A stretch of 64,000 nucleotides of DNA, taken from contig CAZZMO010000004.1 in assembly GCA_964655475.1 (NCBI GenBank), forward strand, positions 62,001-126,000, given 5' to 3'. Position numbers and translations under genes: made by a program. How positions within the stretch are numbered: the first letter of the stretch is position 1; each line of letters starts with the position of its first letter. This stretch comes from VGMA01 sp964655475 (lineage in GTDB: Bacteria; Chlamydiota; Chlamydiia; Chlamydiales; VGMA01). Positions 43,001 to 51,068 of the stretch are shown piece after piece. A model generated the notes under the pieces. The model saw nothing but the letters and a program-made list of their open reading frames with translations. It did no database searches and was not told where the DNA came from.

Positions 43001-43737
43001 CGGAAGTGTCAGATCGTCTCGAAGAGATGCCAAGGCTCCTCCTCCTTCAAAAAGAAAAAGAACTTTTAGGATTTTATGTGACTGGACATCCACTTGACGA
43101 ATATAAAGAAATTTTGACTATGCTTGATTGCACTTCCATTGATGCTCTGGAAGGTTTGCCTCACGCCTCTGTGGTGAAGTGCCCCTTCGTGATCGAGGCG
43201 CTCCAGATGAGAATCGCAAGCAAGTCGCAGAAAAAATTTGCGATTTTGACGATCAGTAACGGGATCGAAAGGGCAGAGCTTCCCATTTGGCCAGAACTTT
43301 TTGAGCAAAAAGGGAGCTCCCTTGCAGAAAATCAACTCATGTTTGCTATTTTGCAAGTCGATAAGAATGAAGGGGAGATGAAACTTCAGTGCAAATGGCT
43401 CGAAGATCTCAACAACATTCGAGTAGAAAGGCTTCCTGAGATCCAGGCGGAGTTTGATAAATGCTTCAAGCAAGGGGAGTCAGAGAGGAAACAAAAGGCG
43501 AAGCCGAAAGTAGCCCCGACCACAGTGCAGCTTTTGGTCGACCTCAAAAAGCTCTCGTTGAAAAAACTTTTACAGCTCAAGCGGCACCTCATCGAGGTAG
43601 CGGGCCCATCCCATTTACAACTCATCTTCAGTAGAGATGGGAGGAAAGTGGCAACACTTGAAATGGAGGGGAGAGTCAAAAGTTTAGAGGCCCTAAAAGA
43701 ACAGCTCGCCCAAGAGACCTACGTGATTGACGAATAA
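40090..43737 (+). CDS. dnaE: DNA polymerase III alpha subunit
   Basis: 1215 residues, DnaE1 type. The N-terminal PHP domain starts WIPLHAHSQYSILDS. The polymerase palm has GPGRGSGAGS and the catalytic Asp pair in PDIDVDIC. The fingers include GIHAAGLIISG and IFQLESTGMQ, followed by RPGPMEMIP and the tandem HhH region. The OB and C-terminal tau-binding regions follow (from ~1000). It is the replicative polymerase. Length and motifs are normal. It is 55 bases after uhpC; a short inverted repeat (TCGACT/AGTCGA) lies between them but has no T tract. Confidence 0.98.
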   Translation: MSWIPLHAHSQYSILDSTISIEDLVKRAKSLGLSHVALTDFGNMYGAVEFYKECSNAGIKPIIGLEIWVSPTSRFDKKKVYGVKNGYPITLLAQDGVGYRNLCKLSSSGFTEGFYYSPRIDKELLEQHHEGLICLSGSWYGSIGTMIIDGDAEALEKEIGWYKSLFQDRYYFEIARHYMQDSDIEKDGMHDEMWLIQKYRDAMEKEELLISKLQELSKQHEIPLVATADIHYLDREDWRAHEILLNIQSGEPCEINGALNPKRQTMYSHAHYFPTPEEMKVRFSDIPEAVENSLKIAMRCDWKMDLKKRYYPVFIPPSLEGKSYTSEERAKAAEDFLKELCQEAIPSRYSEEKLAEVGKQYPNKEPLIVVKERLDYELQVITSKGMSDYLLIVYDFIAWAKRSGIPVGPGRGSGAGSIILYLIGITDIEPLRFNLFFERFINPERVSYPDIDVDICMHRRSEVIDYTLRKYGKENVAQIITFGTMKAKMAIKDVGRVLNIPIAKVNAIAKLVPEDLTMTIDRALEIDPDFSRLYQEDEEARRVIDLAKRIEGGIRNTGIHAAGLIISGEKLTDHIPVCLSKDSDILSTQYSMKPVEQVGMLKIDFLGLKTLTSIQKAVEAIEISKGIKIDWVNLPLDDKATFDLLNQGKTEGIFQLESTGMQELAKQLHIDKFEEIIAVGALYRPGPMEMIPSFISRKHGRESIEIDHPWMADILSETYGIIVYQEQVMQIASKLANYSLGEGDVLRRAMGKKDKEEMAGQRVKFRSGALKNEIDDALAMSIFDKVEKFASYGFNKSHAAAYGYLSYVTAYLKANYPGEWMAALMTCDIDDISKVSKHIRECQSMAMPILAPDINESARTFVSTKNGIRFALTAIKGVGEGVVEIIVHEREENGPYRSLQDFLKRIDTLKIGKKMVEQLIRAGCFDFTQKTRRALVDYIEEHYELFVQEKKDLSKGILDLFAGSETVGAVPEVSDRLEEMPRLLLLQKEKELLGFYVTGHPLDEYKEILTMLDCTSIDALEGLPHASVVKCPFVIEALQMRIASKSQKKFAILTISNGIERAELPIWPELFEQKGSSLAENQLMFAILQVDKNEGEMKLQCKWLEDLNNIRVERLPEIQAEFDKCFKQGESERKQKAKPKVAPTTVQLLVDLKKLSLKKLLQLKRHLIEVAGPSHLQLIFSRDGRKVATLEMEGRVKSLEALKEQLAQETYVIDE

Positions 43738-43762
43738 CAAAAGAAGGGATATAGTTAACCGC

Positions 43763-44698
43763 ATGAAGTACATTTTATCTCTTCTTTTAGTTGTTTTTTG
43801 CCACCTCAATGCCTCTCCTCAAGAGAGCTACAACGCTGCTATGGATGCGTACAAGAGGAAGGATTGGAAAGAGCTTTTAAAACGCTGTGAATCTTTCCAT
43901 GAAGAGTTCCCCACCTCAGACTTTGTGGGTGACGTATGCTACTATGAAGGTCTTGCCTATTTCCACCTCGGTGATTACGATTTTGCAAATCAAAGACTCT
44001 CTGCATACCTGGAAAACTACGCGAGTGAAAAATTTTTCGAAGAAGTGTTTGCTTACAAGTATGAGATCGCAAACAAGTTTGAAGCGGGAGAAAGGCTTCA
44101 CATGTTTGGGACAAAGCACTTACCTAAATGGGTATGGCCTGGAGATCAGATCATTGCTCTCTACGATGAGATCATCAAGACTCTCCCAAGACACGATTTA
44201 GCTGCGAAGTCTCTTTTTAGAAAAGGTTCTATTTTGTTTGCAAATGGGGATGATAAAGAGGCCGTAGAGGTTTTTCAAACCCTCATCCGCAAGTTTCCGA
44301 AACACCCCCTAACTCCTGATGCTTACATCGAAATTGCTAAAGTTTATCTCGATGGCTCGAATAGCCATTTTACTGATGCAGATTTAGTCGATCTTTCTGA
44401 GATCAATCTCCGCAATTTTTACCACGCCTTCCCTCATGACAAGAGAGTCTCAGAGGTGCAAGATCACCTCCTCGCTCTGAGAAATAACTATGCAAAGGAT
44501 GTCTGGGACACAGCAGAGTTTTTCGTCGGTCGTAAAAAGATGGGAGCTGCGGTTCTCTACTACAGAAAACTTCTTCAAGAGTTTCCAGAATCTACCTACG
44601 CAAAAGATATACCCGCAAAACTTCAGGAGCTGAAAAAGAAGAAAAAGCCAGCGATGGAAGTCATTGCACTACTCGAAGAGATGGAAGGTTCTTTATGA
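43763..44698 (+). CDS. BamD-like tetratricopeptide-repeat periplasmic protein
   Basis: 311 residues from the ATG at 43763 (the frame extends upstream into dnaE without a good start). The signal peptide is MKYILSLLLVVFCHLNAS; the Cys lacks a proper lipobox (Phe at -1). TPR-like repeats follow: YYEGLAYFHLGDYDFANQRL, SLFRKGSILFANGDDKEAVEV and AAVLYYRKLLQEFPESTYAK, the last typical of BamD/YfiO and CpoB. It is probably periplasmic and linked to outer-membrane assembly; this is inference. It is coupled to the LptE-like gene by ATGA. C. trachomatis has unknown genes at this place between dnaE and rsbW. Confidence 0.8.
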   Translation: MKYILSLLLVVFCHLNASPQESYNAAMDAYKRKDWKELLKRCESFHEEFPTSDFVGDVCYYEGLAYFHLGDYDFANQRLSAYLENYASEKFFEEVFAYKYEIANKFEAGERLHMFGTKHLPKWVWPGDQIIALYDEIIKTLPRHDLAAKSLFRKGSILFANGDDKEAVEVFQTLIRKFPKHPLTPDAYIEIAKVYLDGSNSHFTDADLVDLSEINLRNFYHAFPHDKRVSEVQDHLLALRNNYAKDVWDTAEFFVGRKKMGAAVLYYRKLLQEFPESTYAKDIPAKLQELKKKKKPAMEVIALLEEMEGSL

Positions 44699-45300
44699 AG
44701 TTTTTGATCGGTTTCCTTTTGTTAGCTCTCAGCGCTTGCTCTACGGGATACCGCTCATTGAACCAGCCTTTGAGCTACAATGATGAGAAGGTTTCAGTGA
44801 CCGTTCCTCCGATCAAAGGAGATATTGACGGTACGCTGAGAACAGCTCTCATTCAAGAGCTCTCGAGTAACGGAGGGTTTGTTTTTACAGGAAGCCGTGC
44901 TAAGTATGAGCTCGCAGTGAAGATCCTCTCCAATTCTAAAGACCGCATTGGTTATAAGTACGATCAGCAGCCTATTACCGGGAAGATGGTCAACCGATTG
45001 GTTGCGAATGAAGGGAGAAGAACCGTAGAGATCGAGGCGAATCTCATCGACCGCTCTACGAAAAAGAAGGTCCAAGGGCCATTCCGTGTGTCAGGATATG
45101 CTGAGTATGACTACGTGAACTCGAATTCCTATGAAAATATGGTCGTCAATCCAGAGCTTGGAAATCAGCAGAGTGTTCTCGCCTACAGTTTGGGCCAGCT
45201 CGGCTCTGAAGAAGAAGCTTCCAATACAGCTCTCAATCCTGCGTTTCGCTCTGTAGCGAAAAAAACCGCCAGCTATCTCCAGCGCCTCCTCGCGAAATAA
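44695..45300 (+). CDS. LptE-like outer-membrane lipoprotein
   Basis: 201 residues. Type II signal peptide with lipobox LSAC (Cys15), so it should be lipidated. The mature part has the LptE/RlpB pattern: a predicted beta strand with VSVTVPPIKGDIDGTLRTAL, then a helix and ELAVKILSN, matching the alpha-beta sandwich that plugs the LptD barrel. If correct it acts in lipopolysaccharide delivery, in keeping with lpxC/lpxA in the window. The family call is moderate because LptE sequences diverge strongly. It overlaps the preceding TPR gene by four bases. Confidence 0.68.
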   Translation: MKFLIGFLLLALSACSTGYRSLNQPLSYNDEKVSVTVPPIKGDIDGTLRTALIQELSSNGGFVFTGSRAKYELAVKILSNSKDRIGYKYDQQPITGKMVNRLVANEGRRTVEIEANLIDRSTKKKVQGPFRVSGYAEYDYVNSNSYENMVVNPELGNQQSVLAYSLGQLGSEEEASNTALNPAFRSVAKKTASYLQRLLAK

Positions 45301-45350
45301 CCCATCGGTTAAAAAATGGGGACTAGATTTTTTCCTTCCTGATCGATAAG

Positions 45351-45782
45351 ATGAGGATTATGGTCATGAAGAAAGAAGATAAGCACGAATTTTTAGCTCA
45401 GTTCAAAGAACTATCTACGATGCTCTCTTGGGTAAGAGATCACCTCTCCCCCCTTGTGATGAGTAAAACAGATCAAAGGAAGATAGAGCTCGCAGTAGAA
45501 GAGGCTCTCGTGAATGTGATTCGTTACGCTTATCCTACCTCACAGGGGAAGGTAACGATTCTCTACGATCAATCGTCAAATGGGGAAGTCTCTTTTACCA
45601 TTCAAGATCATGGCGCCCCTTTCAATCCTGCAGAGAAAATTCAAAAGATCGACAAAGAAGCCCCGATTGAAGAGAGGGAGCCAGGTGGTCTTGGGATCTT
45701 TTTTATGTTTGAAATCATGGATGAAGTGGGCTACCAAAGAGTTGATGGACAGAACATCCTTACACTCAAAAAATTCTTTTAG
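45351..45782 (+). CDS. rsbW: RsbW-like anti-sigma serine kinase
   Basis: 143 residues, a GHKL ATPase domain only. It has the N box ELAVEEALVNVIRYAYP, the G1 motif IQDHGAPFNP and the G2 loop PGGLGIFFM. Such proteins bind sigma factors or phosphorylate anti-anti-sigma proteins; in C. trachomatis RsbW is part of a partner-switching pathway proposed to control sigma factor use in development. Two more in-frame ATGs lie within six codons of the start. Position between dnaE and dacF matches CT549, as I recall. Confidence 0.92.
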   Translation: MRIMVMKKEDKHEFLAQFKELSTMLSWVRDHLSPLVMSKTDQRKIELAVEEALVNVIRYAYPTSQGKVTILYDQSSNGEVSFTIQDHGAPFNPAEKIQKIDKEAPIEEREPGGLGIFFMFEIMDEVGYQRVDGQNILTLKKFF

Positions 45783-45799
45783 CAGCCCCACTTTTTTAC

Positions 45800-46201
45800 T
45801 TACTTTTTATAGATCGCACCGATCAATAGTCCGCCGAGAAGTCCTTCGATCAGATAGAAAATGAACCACATCGCGGCAAGACAAGAAGAAATCGGAAGGT
45901 AATAGTAGGCAGCTGCCGCCTGGATTGCTGAGAGCATTCCGAAGTAGAGGCCGAACTCTAGTCCCTTTTTCCATCCCCCCTCTTTGAAGAGGCGTGTGAA
46001 GATGAAGACGAGCCAGAGTGTAATCAATCCCATCACACTGTAATTGAAAGGTAAATAACTGATCATCTCAGCTTGTACCCGCCAAACATTTGGTGTCTGA
46101 TTGTAAATATCGATGAGAATCACCCCATGGATGAATGACTCAAAGACAAATAAGAACAAAAATAGTGCAATGACTGCTGCAATATATCGTTTAACATTCA
46201 T
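45800..46201 (-). CDS. Four-TM membrane protein, unknown
   Basis: 133 residues from the ATG at 46201, with AAGGGGG before it. Four hydrophobic segments: residues ~5-27 (YIAAVIALFLFLFVFESF), ~50-70, ~80-105 and ~110-130. It ends with a positive tail (YKK). No family was recognised. The ribosome site lies in the 3' arm of a hairpin (see the separate entry), so translation may be controlled. It is convergent with rsbW. Confidence 0.8.
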   Translation of the reverse strand: MNVKRYIAAVIALFLFLFVFESFIHGVILIDIYNQTPNVWRVQAEMISYLPFNYSVMGLITLWLVFIFTRLFKEGGWKKGLEFGLYFGMLSAIQAAAAYYYLPISSCLAAMWFIFYLIEGLLGGLLIGAIYKK

Positions 46202-46206
46202 GAATA

Positions 46207-46231
46207 CCCCCTTGTTTAGTTGTATAGGGGG
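46207..46231 (-). promoter_or_regulatory. Hairpin covering the ribosome binding site of the four-TM gene
   Basis: On the minus strand CCCCCT upstream can pair with AGGGGG, which contains the Shine-Dalgarno sequence. The loop is ~13 bases and the ATG is 6 bases downstream. A G/C stem of five pairs with an A-T closing pair can hide the ribosome site. The pairing is direct; regulation by temperature, protein or ligand is inference. Confidence 0.45.
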
Positions 46232-46279
46232 ATTATTCTGTATCAACGATTTTTTTGCAATCGATCCTCATGAGTCACT

Positions 46280-46759
46280 CTAAACCCCTTCCACCTTCCA
46301 GATGGAAGCTATTTCCTCTTCAGTATCAATCACTTCCGTCAAGAAATGGCGAAGAACTTTGAGAACATATTTGGGTGTATTGTAAACACCTTGCGTGGAA
46401 AAAGCAATTTCCAGGTGAGGTGTTTCTCCATGAATCAGAGCAACTAACGTAACGGTTGTGGGGACATCGCCTACTAATTTAGGGACAATCCAAACAGCGA
46501 ACTGGTTGTTGAAAAGAGTCACTTTTTCAGGAGTTTCAATGACGTGGAAGTAAAAGGGGAATTGCTTCTGCATCTCCTTTTCCTGTTCTTCCGTTTTATT
46601 CAAGAGATCAAATTTTTTCAAAAACTCCAAATTGACTTCAATCACTCCATCTTGGAGTGATCGATTCAAATCGGCCATATAGTCTTCGAAGGCCTGCTGC
46701 AACTTTTGTGGATTGGGCATTTTTGTTTGACCCAATTCTTCTGGACTTGATTCCTGCAT
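46280..46759 (-). CDS. Conserved chlamydial-type unknown protein, acidic
   Basis: 159 residues, no signal or membrane segment. The first 60 residues are helical and polar (KLQQAFEDYMADLNRSLQDG). The rest is beta-rich (FYFHVIETPEKVTLFNNQFAVWIVPKL). A C-terminal helix reads VLRHFLTEVIDTEEEIASIW. The size and shape recall type III secretion chaperone-like proteins, but I cannot confirm this. It lies between rsbW and dacF, where C. trachomatis has the unknown gene CT550. Transcribed away from dacF. Confidence 0.75.
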   Translation of the reverse strand: MQESSPEELGQTKMPNPQKLQQAFEDYMADLNRSLQDGVIEVNLEFLKKFDLLNKTEEQEKEMQKQFPFYFHVIETPEKVTLFNNQFAVWIVPKLVGDVPTTVTLVALIHGETPHLEIAFSTQGVYNTPKYVLKVLRHFLTEVIDTEEEIASIWKVEGV

Positions 46760-46876
46760 CGCTTCTCCTGGCTCTACCAGCTAGTACAGACCTCTTCATA
46801 AAGTGGTAAGCACTTTTTTTAAAGATTTTTTTCGGTTTTTTTTGTATCTTTCTGATCATAAATGTACATTAATTAT

Positions 46877-48136
46877 ATGAAGCTATTTTGGACCCTCCTA
46901 TTTTCGACGATTTCTCTCTTTGCCTTGGAACCAATCAAGCCAAATATCCATTCCCGCTACGCACTTTTAATGGATATCGATAATGGAAGAGTCCTTTATC
47001 AGAAAAACGGCTATGAGAAAATCTACCCAGCCAGTACGACAAAAGTGGCGATAGCTCTCTATCTTGCGACCCATTTTTCTGACCATCTCGATAACCTCAT
47101 TGAGATCGAAGGGGGAGACATCCAAAAATATGTCACCCACAAGTACAAAAGAGAGATGAACTACGAACTTCCCCCTTACTGGTTACAACCTGACGGTATC
47201 GATCTCGGGATCAAAAAGGGGGAAAAGCTCCCTTTTAGAATGCTTCTTCACGCAGCCCTCATGATCTCGGCAAATGATGCGATCAACGCTCTTGCCCATT
47301 ACGCAGGCAAAGATATCCCCACCTTCATGAAGAATGTGAACCTCTATCTGAAATCGATTGGTTGCAACCATACCCATTTTAATAACCCCCATGGCCTTCA
47401 CCATCCTGATCACTACTCTACCCCCTATGACATGGCCCTCATCTTGAGAAAAGCAAGTCAGCATCCCCTCATCAGAGAAATTTTTCTCGCAGATGAATAT
47501 GAAAGGACAGGGACAAAACTTCAAAAGCCCTTCTCATTCAAACAAAAAAATAAGCTCTTAAAGGATGGACCCTACTATTATCCATATGCCTTTGGGGGCA
47601 AAACAGGGCACACAGATCCTGCGATGTGGAATTTAATAGCGGCAGCCACTAACGGGCAAAGAAACCTCGTGGTAGCGCTCCACAAGGCAGATAAAGTGAG
47701 TCAGTGTTATAGAGATGCTATCAATCTATTTGATGCCTATTTTGCAGAAGAGACTGTAGAGAGGCTTCTTTTCACACAAAAAGATACCCTTTTCAGAACA
47801 ACCATCGAAGGGATCAAAATTCCGATCAAAGGGGTCATAAAAGAGGACGTCTCCATCTCCTACTATCTCTCAGAGGAGCCAAATCTCAGGACAGACATCA
47901 TCTGGTATAAATTGCGCTACCCTATTCGAGAGGGATCCCCTGTGGGTGAGCTTGTGGTGAGTGATGGGGAGAGAGTCCTCATGAAGGTTCCTGTACTAGC
48001 GAGCGAATCTATTCATAAGCCATTTTCACTAAAATGGTTGTGGCTTTCACCCCTCTTGTTGATCTTCATTGTCCTATATAGATGGATTAGATCAGCAAAA
48101 GAGAGCTCTCCTAGCCTCAGCGTTTCAGGAAGCTGA
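46877..48136 (+). CDS. dacF: D-alanyl-D-alanine carboxypeptidase (DacF/PBP5-like)
   Basis: 419 residues from the ATG at 46877 (MKLFWTLLFSTISLFALEP, a good signal peptide; an ATG five codons earlier is possible). The low-molecular-weight PBP motifs are intact: SxxK in PASTTKVAIA, SxN in SANDAINAL and KTG in GGKTGHTDP. A C-terminal TM (LWLSPLLLIFIVLYRW) anchors it, with a Ser-rich tail. It trims pentapeptides of peptidoglycan, in line with septal peptidoglycan in chlamydiae. The last 124 bases overlap the convergent rsmA gene. Confidence 0.94.
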   Translation: MKLFWTLLFSTISLFALEPIKPNIHSRYALLMDIDNGRVLYQKNGYEKIYPASTTKVAIALYLATHFSDHLDNLIEIEGGDIQKYVTHKYKREMNYELPPYWLQPDGIDLGIKKGEKLPFRMLLHAALMISANDAINALAHYAGKDIPTFMKNVNLYLKSIGCNHTHFNNPHGLHHPDHYSTPYDMALILRKASQHPLIREIFLADEYERTGTKLQKPFSFKQKNKLLKDGPYYYPYAFGGKTGHTDPAMWNLIAAATNGQRNLVVALHKADKVSQCYRDAINLFDAYFAEETVERLLFTQKDTLFRTTIEGIKIPIKGVIKEDVSISYYLSEEPNLRTDIIWYKLRYPIREGSPVGELVVSDGERVLMKVPVLASESIHKPFSLKWLWLSPLLLIFIVLYRWIRSAKESSPSLSVSGS

Positions 48137-48768
48137 AGTTCTTTCAAAGGTAATGAAGGGCAAAGGCTCTTCAATGTCTTCCGTTTTGCACTAGTGATGG
48201 TTTTCGCAAACTCCAGAAAGTCTGTTTCATCAATATCTTCATAGGAGCTCTCTTTAGAGAGGTGGAGGATGGCTGATGTAACATTCGGTGGAGGATTGAA
48301 GTGGTGCCTTCCCACCTCAAGGGGGATGGTTGGGCGAAAATAGAGGTGGCTATACAAAGATAAAAAATGCCCCATCGATAGGATCTTCTCTGCAAATTCT
48401 TTCTGCACCAATAGGGTAATCGATGAGAATCTTTTGTGCTCTCTCAAGAGTTTTTCCAAAATAAGAGAGGAGAGGTAATAGGGGATATTGGCAACCACTT
48501 TAGAGGGGGAAAGAGTGCTCATGTCAAATTCGAGGACATCTTGATGAACCCAGGTGAGGGATGGATTTTTAGGGTCGAAATTTTCAAGGAGATCATCTTT
48601 TTCAACCGCAATGACTCTAGCTCCTTTCTCAAGGAGTTTTTTGGTGAGAGCTCCCGCTCCAGGGCCAATTTCGAGAATCAAATCTTCACTCGAAACTTCT
48701 GCAATTTCTAAAATCCGATCTAAAACCTTCTCACTTTTGAGGAAGTGTTGTCCAAGGGATTTTTTCAT
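48013..48768 (-). CDS. rsmA: 16S rRNA (adenine-1518/1519-N6) dimethyltransferase
   Basis: 251 residues, KsgA/RsmA type. SAM motif I EIGPGAGALTKKL, motif II VIAVEKDD, motif IV NIPYYLSS. The C-terminal helical domain ends soon after FADLIHLYR and carries an extra polar tail of ~18 residues, read from DNA that also codes the dacF TM and C-terminus. It dimethylates two adenines near the 3' end of 16S rRNA during 30S maturation. The stop lies 124 bases inside dacF, an unusually long convergent overlap. It is 18 bases from the SurA-like gene, the same pair as in C. trachomatis as I recall. Confidence 0.95.
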   Translation of the reverse strand: MKKSLGQHFLKSEKVLDRILEIAEVSSEDLILEIGPGAGALTKKLLEKGARVIAVEKDDLLENFDPKNPSLTWVHQDVLEFDMSTLSPSKVVANIPYYLSSLILEKLLREHKRFSSITLLVQKEFAEKILSMGHFLSLYSHLYFRPTIPLEVGRHHFNPPPNVTSAILHLSKESSYEDIDETDFLEFAKTITSAKRKTLKSLCPSLPLKELQLPETLRLGELSFADLIHLYRTMKINKRGESHNHFSENGL

Positions 48769-48786
48769 GTATTTGAAAAGGGTCTA

Positions 48787-49824
48787 TTACTCAATAGAGA
48801 AAGGTTGGTAATTGTCAGGAATCATGTGATAAAAATCATCCCGATCGCAGCGGTAGCGCTTCTTCAGCTTGGTGAAATATTCATTTTGAGCTTTGGCAAT
48901 TTCTTGACTTGTGAGCTCATTTTTTAGCATCGATTCCAACTGATCAAAGCTTGGAATGTCTTGCTTTTGGTGATCGAGGAGGTAGAAAATCCTCATCACG
49001 GGTGTGCTGTCTTGTCTGCTGTTTTGCAAAATCGGCTGGCTACAGGTGTTCTTCACGAGGTTAGAGAGGATCGATAAGTGTTCAGTAGACATTTGCGATG
49101 CATTGACATTGAAGGGCTTTGATACCTGAATTGTCGTCTGATTTTTTAGACCGCTTTGCAATTTGGCAACAAGACCTTCCACGTCGCTGATATTAGTATT
49201 TGAAATGAAGGGGGCAATTTTTGCTGCAATCTCTTCGTAAGGATCTTTCGGTGAGCGGATCGATACAATCTGGTAGGAATAGGTCTCGATCGGTGGGTTC
49301 TGTTTTAAGTAATTGCCATATGCGATCTCGAGTTTTTCAGGAGAGACGTTCTGAAACGCTTTCTGATAAATGCGGATCCAGTGCATGTAATTAATGACGA
49401 TATCTTCGTAGGCTTTTCGCTTCGCTTCTTCGAGGGTCATCCCTTTTTCATTGAGCGTTTGGATGACATTTGGGCCAAATTGAGTGTCCACCTCTTCGTA
49501 AAGCTGCGCATCGCTGATTTGGATCCCGAGCTCTTCTGCTTCCTTGATGACCAAAATCCTTTGGATCATGAGCTCTAGAGCTTCTTTCCAATGTTTTTCA
49601 TAAAATTGCATTCTTCCCATCGTAGTGAGGAGCGATTCAGGGGAGTTCTCTTCCATCCTTTTGTCCATATCCTGGACGACATCAAAAAGTGTGATGACTT
49701 TACCATGAAAAGAGACGAGAGGTCTATTATTCATGCGGATAGTGCGAGAGTCCTCAGTCTGGCCATAAGATGCGCCAAAGAGGGGAGCTATCATGCAAAA
49801 TAGGATAATTGTACGCCAAATCAT
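48787..49824 (-). CDS. SurA-like periplasmic chaperone
   Basis: 345 residues from the ATG at 49824 (an ATG at 49842 would add six). The signal peptide is MIWRTIILFCMIAPLFGASYG. The SurA N-terminal chaperone domain follows: RPLVSFHGKVITLFDVV, then helices with MIQRILVIKEAEELGIQISD and EVDTQFGP. A region of ~100 residues (SYQIVSIRSPKDPYEEIA) resembles a parvulin domain but lacks clear catalytic signatures. The C-terminal helix returns. It probably chaperones outer-membrane proteins across the periplasm. It is upstream of rsmA. Confidence 0.82.
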   Translation of the reverse strand: MIWRTIILFCMIAPLFGASYGQTEDSRTIRMNNRPLVSFHGKVITLFDVVQDMDKRMEENSPESLLTTMGRMQFYEKHWKEALELMIQRILVIKEAEELGIQISDAQLYEEVDTQFGPNVIQTLNEKGMTLEEAKRKAYEDIVINYMHWIRIYQKAFQNVSPEKLEIAYGNYLKQNPPIETYSYQIVSIRSPKDPYEEIAAKIAPFISNTNISDVEGLVAKLQSGLKNQTTIQVSKPFNVNASQMSTEHLSILSNLVKNTCSQPILQNSRQDSTPVMRIFYLLDHQKQDIPSFDQLESMLKNELTSQEIAKAQNEYFTKLKKRYRCDRDDFYHMIPDNYQPFSIE

Positions 49825-49850
49825 GCCCAGACTATAACACATCTATGCTC

Positions 49851-50978
49851 TTAATCGCAAGAGTAGTATTGAAGGGTTGCAGCAAAAAAACCATCCATTC
49901 CATTCCTTTGAACGATCGATTGAAAAGGAGGTGTTTGCAATCGTAGTGGAAAGGCTTTCGTAATGTAGTCGATTTGGTCCTGATTTTCTTCCTCGAACAA
50001 GCTGCAAGTGACATAGATGAGCCTTCCCCCTTTTTTGAGATAGGGAAGAGCCTCTTTCACAATTTCTCTTTGCTGCAAGATCAGATCATCGAGCATCTCT
50101 TTCTGGAACTTCCACTTCTGATCTGGACTTCGTCTCCACGTCCCCGATCCTGAACAAGGGGCGTCAATGAGAAGGATGTCGATTTTCCCTAAGAGCTCTT
50201 CTTGTAGAGGTGAAAATAGAGCATAATTTTTTATCCCTGCTCGCTCACATCTCGTCACTGCTTCAACGAGCATCGAAGGGCGGTTATCGTGGAGATAAAT
50301 CATCCCTTTCCCTTCCATGTCAGGGGCGATCGCAAGAGACTTCCCTCCTGATCCAGCGCAATAGTCGAGGACTAAATCCCCAGGAGATGCTTTGATCAGA
50401 TGGCTGACATATTGGCTCGCTTCATCTTGGATTTCAAACAGTCCCTCTTTGTAGAGAGGAGAATCCAAAAGATGGACAGGTTCATCAAATAAAATCCCTT
50501 GTGGAGCAATGGGGGAGCTTCTGACATTGTACTCACTAGGAAGTTCTTCAAATAGCGCTTCTCTTGTCGTTTTGATTTTGTTGGCTCGGATGGTAAAGGG
50601 GGCTCTTTCATTTAAAGTTTGACCTATCTCGAACGCCTTTTCTTTTCCGTAAGCTTTTTCTAATTTTGCAAAAATCCACTCAGGTAAACTGCAGCGGGTG
50701 GCTAACGAGAGAGTCCCATTGTTTTCTAAAGACTCGATCCCTTTTTCTAAAAACACTTTGAGTCTTTCCTCCCAACTTAAGGGAGTTTTTTCCTGATCGA
50801 GGAGTCGTTTCCATCTGAGGAGTTGGAAGCAGGTCTCTCTAATCACCTTTCGATCCTTAGATCCTAGTTGATGATGCGATTTTGCATAGCGGTGTAAGTG
50901 GAGGTCGAAGGGAGTCTCTGTCTCTTCTTCCCATTCTGAAAAAATTTTTACTATATGATATTGACGAAATGGTTTCAT
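49851..50978 (-). CDS. RsmB/NOP2-type RNA cytosine-C5 methyltransferase
   Basis: 375 residues. The N-terminal ~130 residues are a NusB-like helical region typical of RsmB (Fmu). The methylase domain shows SAM motif LDYCAGSGGKS, motif IV LLIDAPCSGSGTWRRSPD (first Cys) and motif VI YVTCSLFEEEN (catalytic Cys). RsmB methylates C967 of 16S rRNA in E. coli; exact target here is inference. It has no obvious ribosome site. It runs toward the SurA-like gene with 26 bases between. Confidence 0.9.
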   Translation of the reverse strand: MKPFRQYHIVKIFSEWEEETETPFDLHLHRYAKSHHQLGSKDRKVIRETCFQLLRWKRLLDQEKTPLSWEERLKVFLEKGIESLENNGTLSLATRCSLPEWIFAKLEKAYGKEKAFEIGQTLNERAPFTIRANKIKTTREALFEELPSEYNVRSSPIAPQGILFDEPVHLLDSPLYKEGLFEIQDEASQYVSHLIKASPGDLVLDYCAGSGGKSLAIAPDMEGKGMIYLHDNRPSMLVEAVTRCERAGIKNYALFSPLQEELLGKIDILLIDAPCSGSGTWRRSPDQKWKFQKEMLDDLILQQREIVKEALPYLKKGGRLIYVTCSLFEEENQDQIDYITKAFPLRLQTPPFQSIVQRNGMDGFFAATLQYYSCD

Positions 50979-51068
50979 GATTATTCCTTGATCGAAAATA
51001 TCATAGCAGGGAAAAAGAAAAAACGGTATGACAAAGCGATAGATTAGTGAATTGGGGAGTTTAAAAGT

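Noticed and set aside
45301..45335. Possible terminator CCCAT...ATGGG after the LptE-like gene
   Set aside because: Only five pairs with a ten-base loop, and the T run is separated from the stem by several bases.
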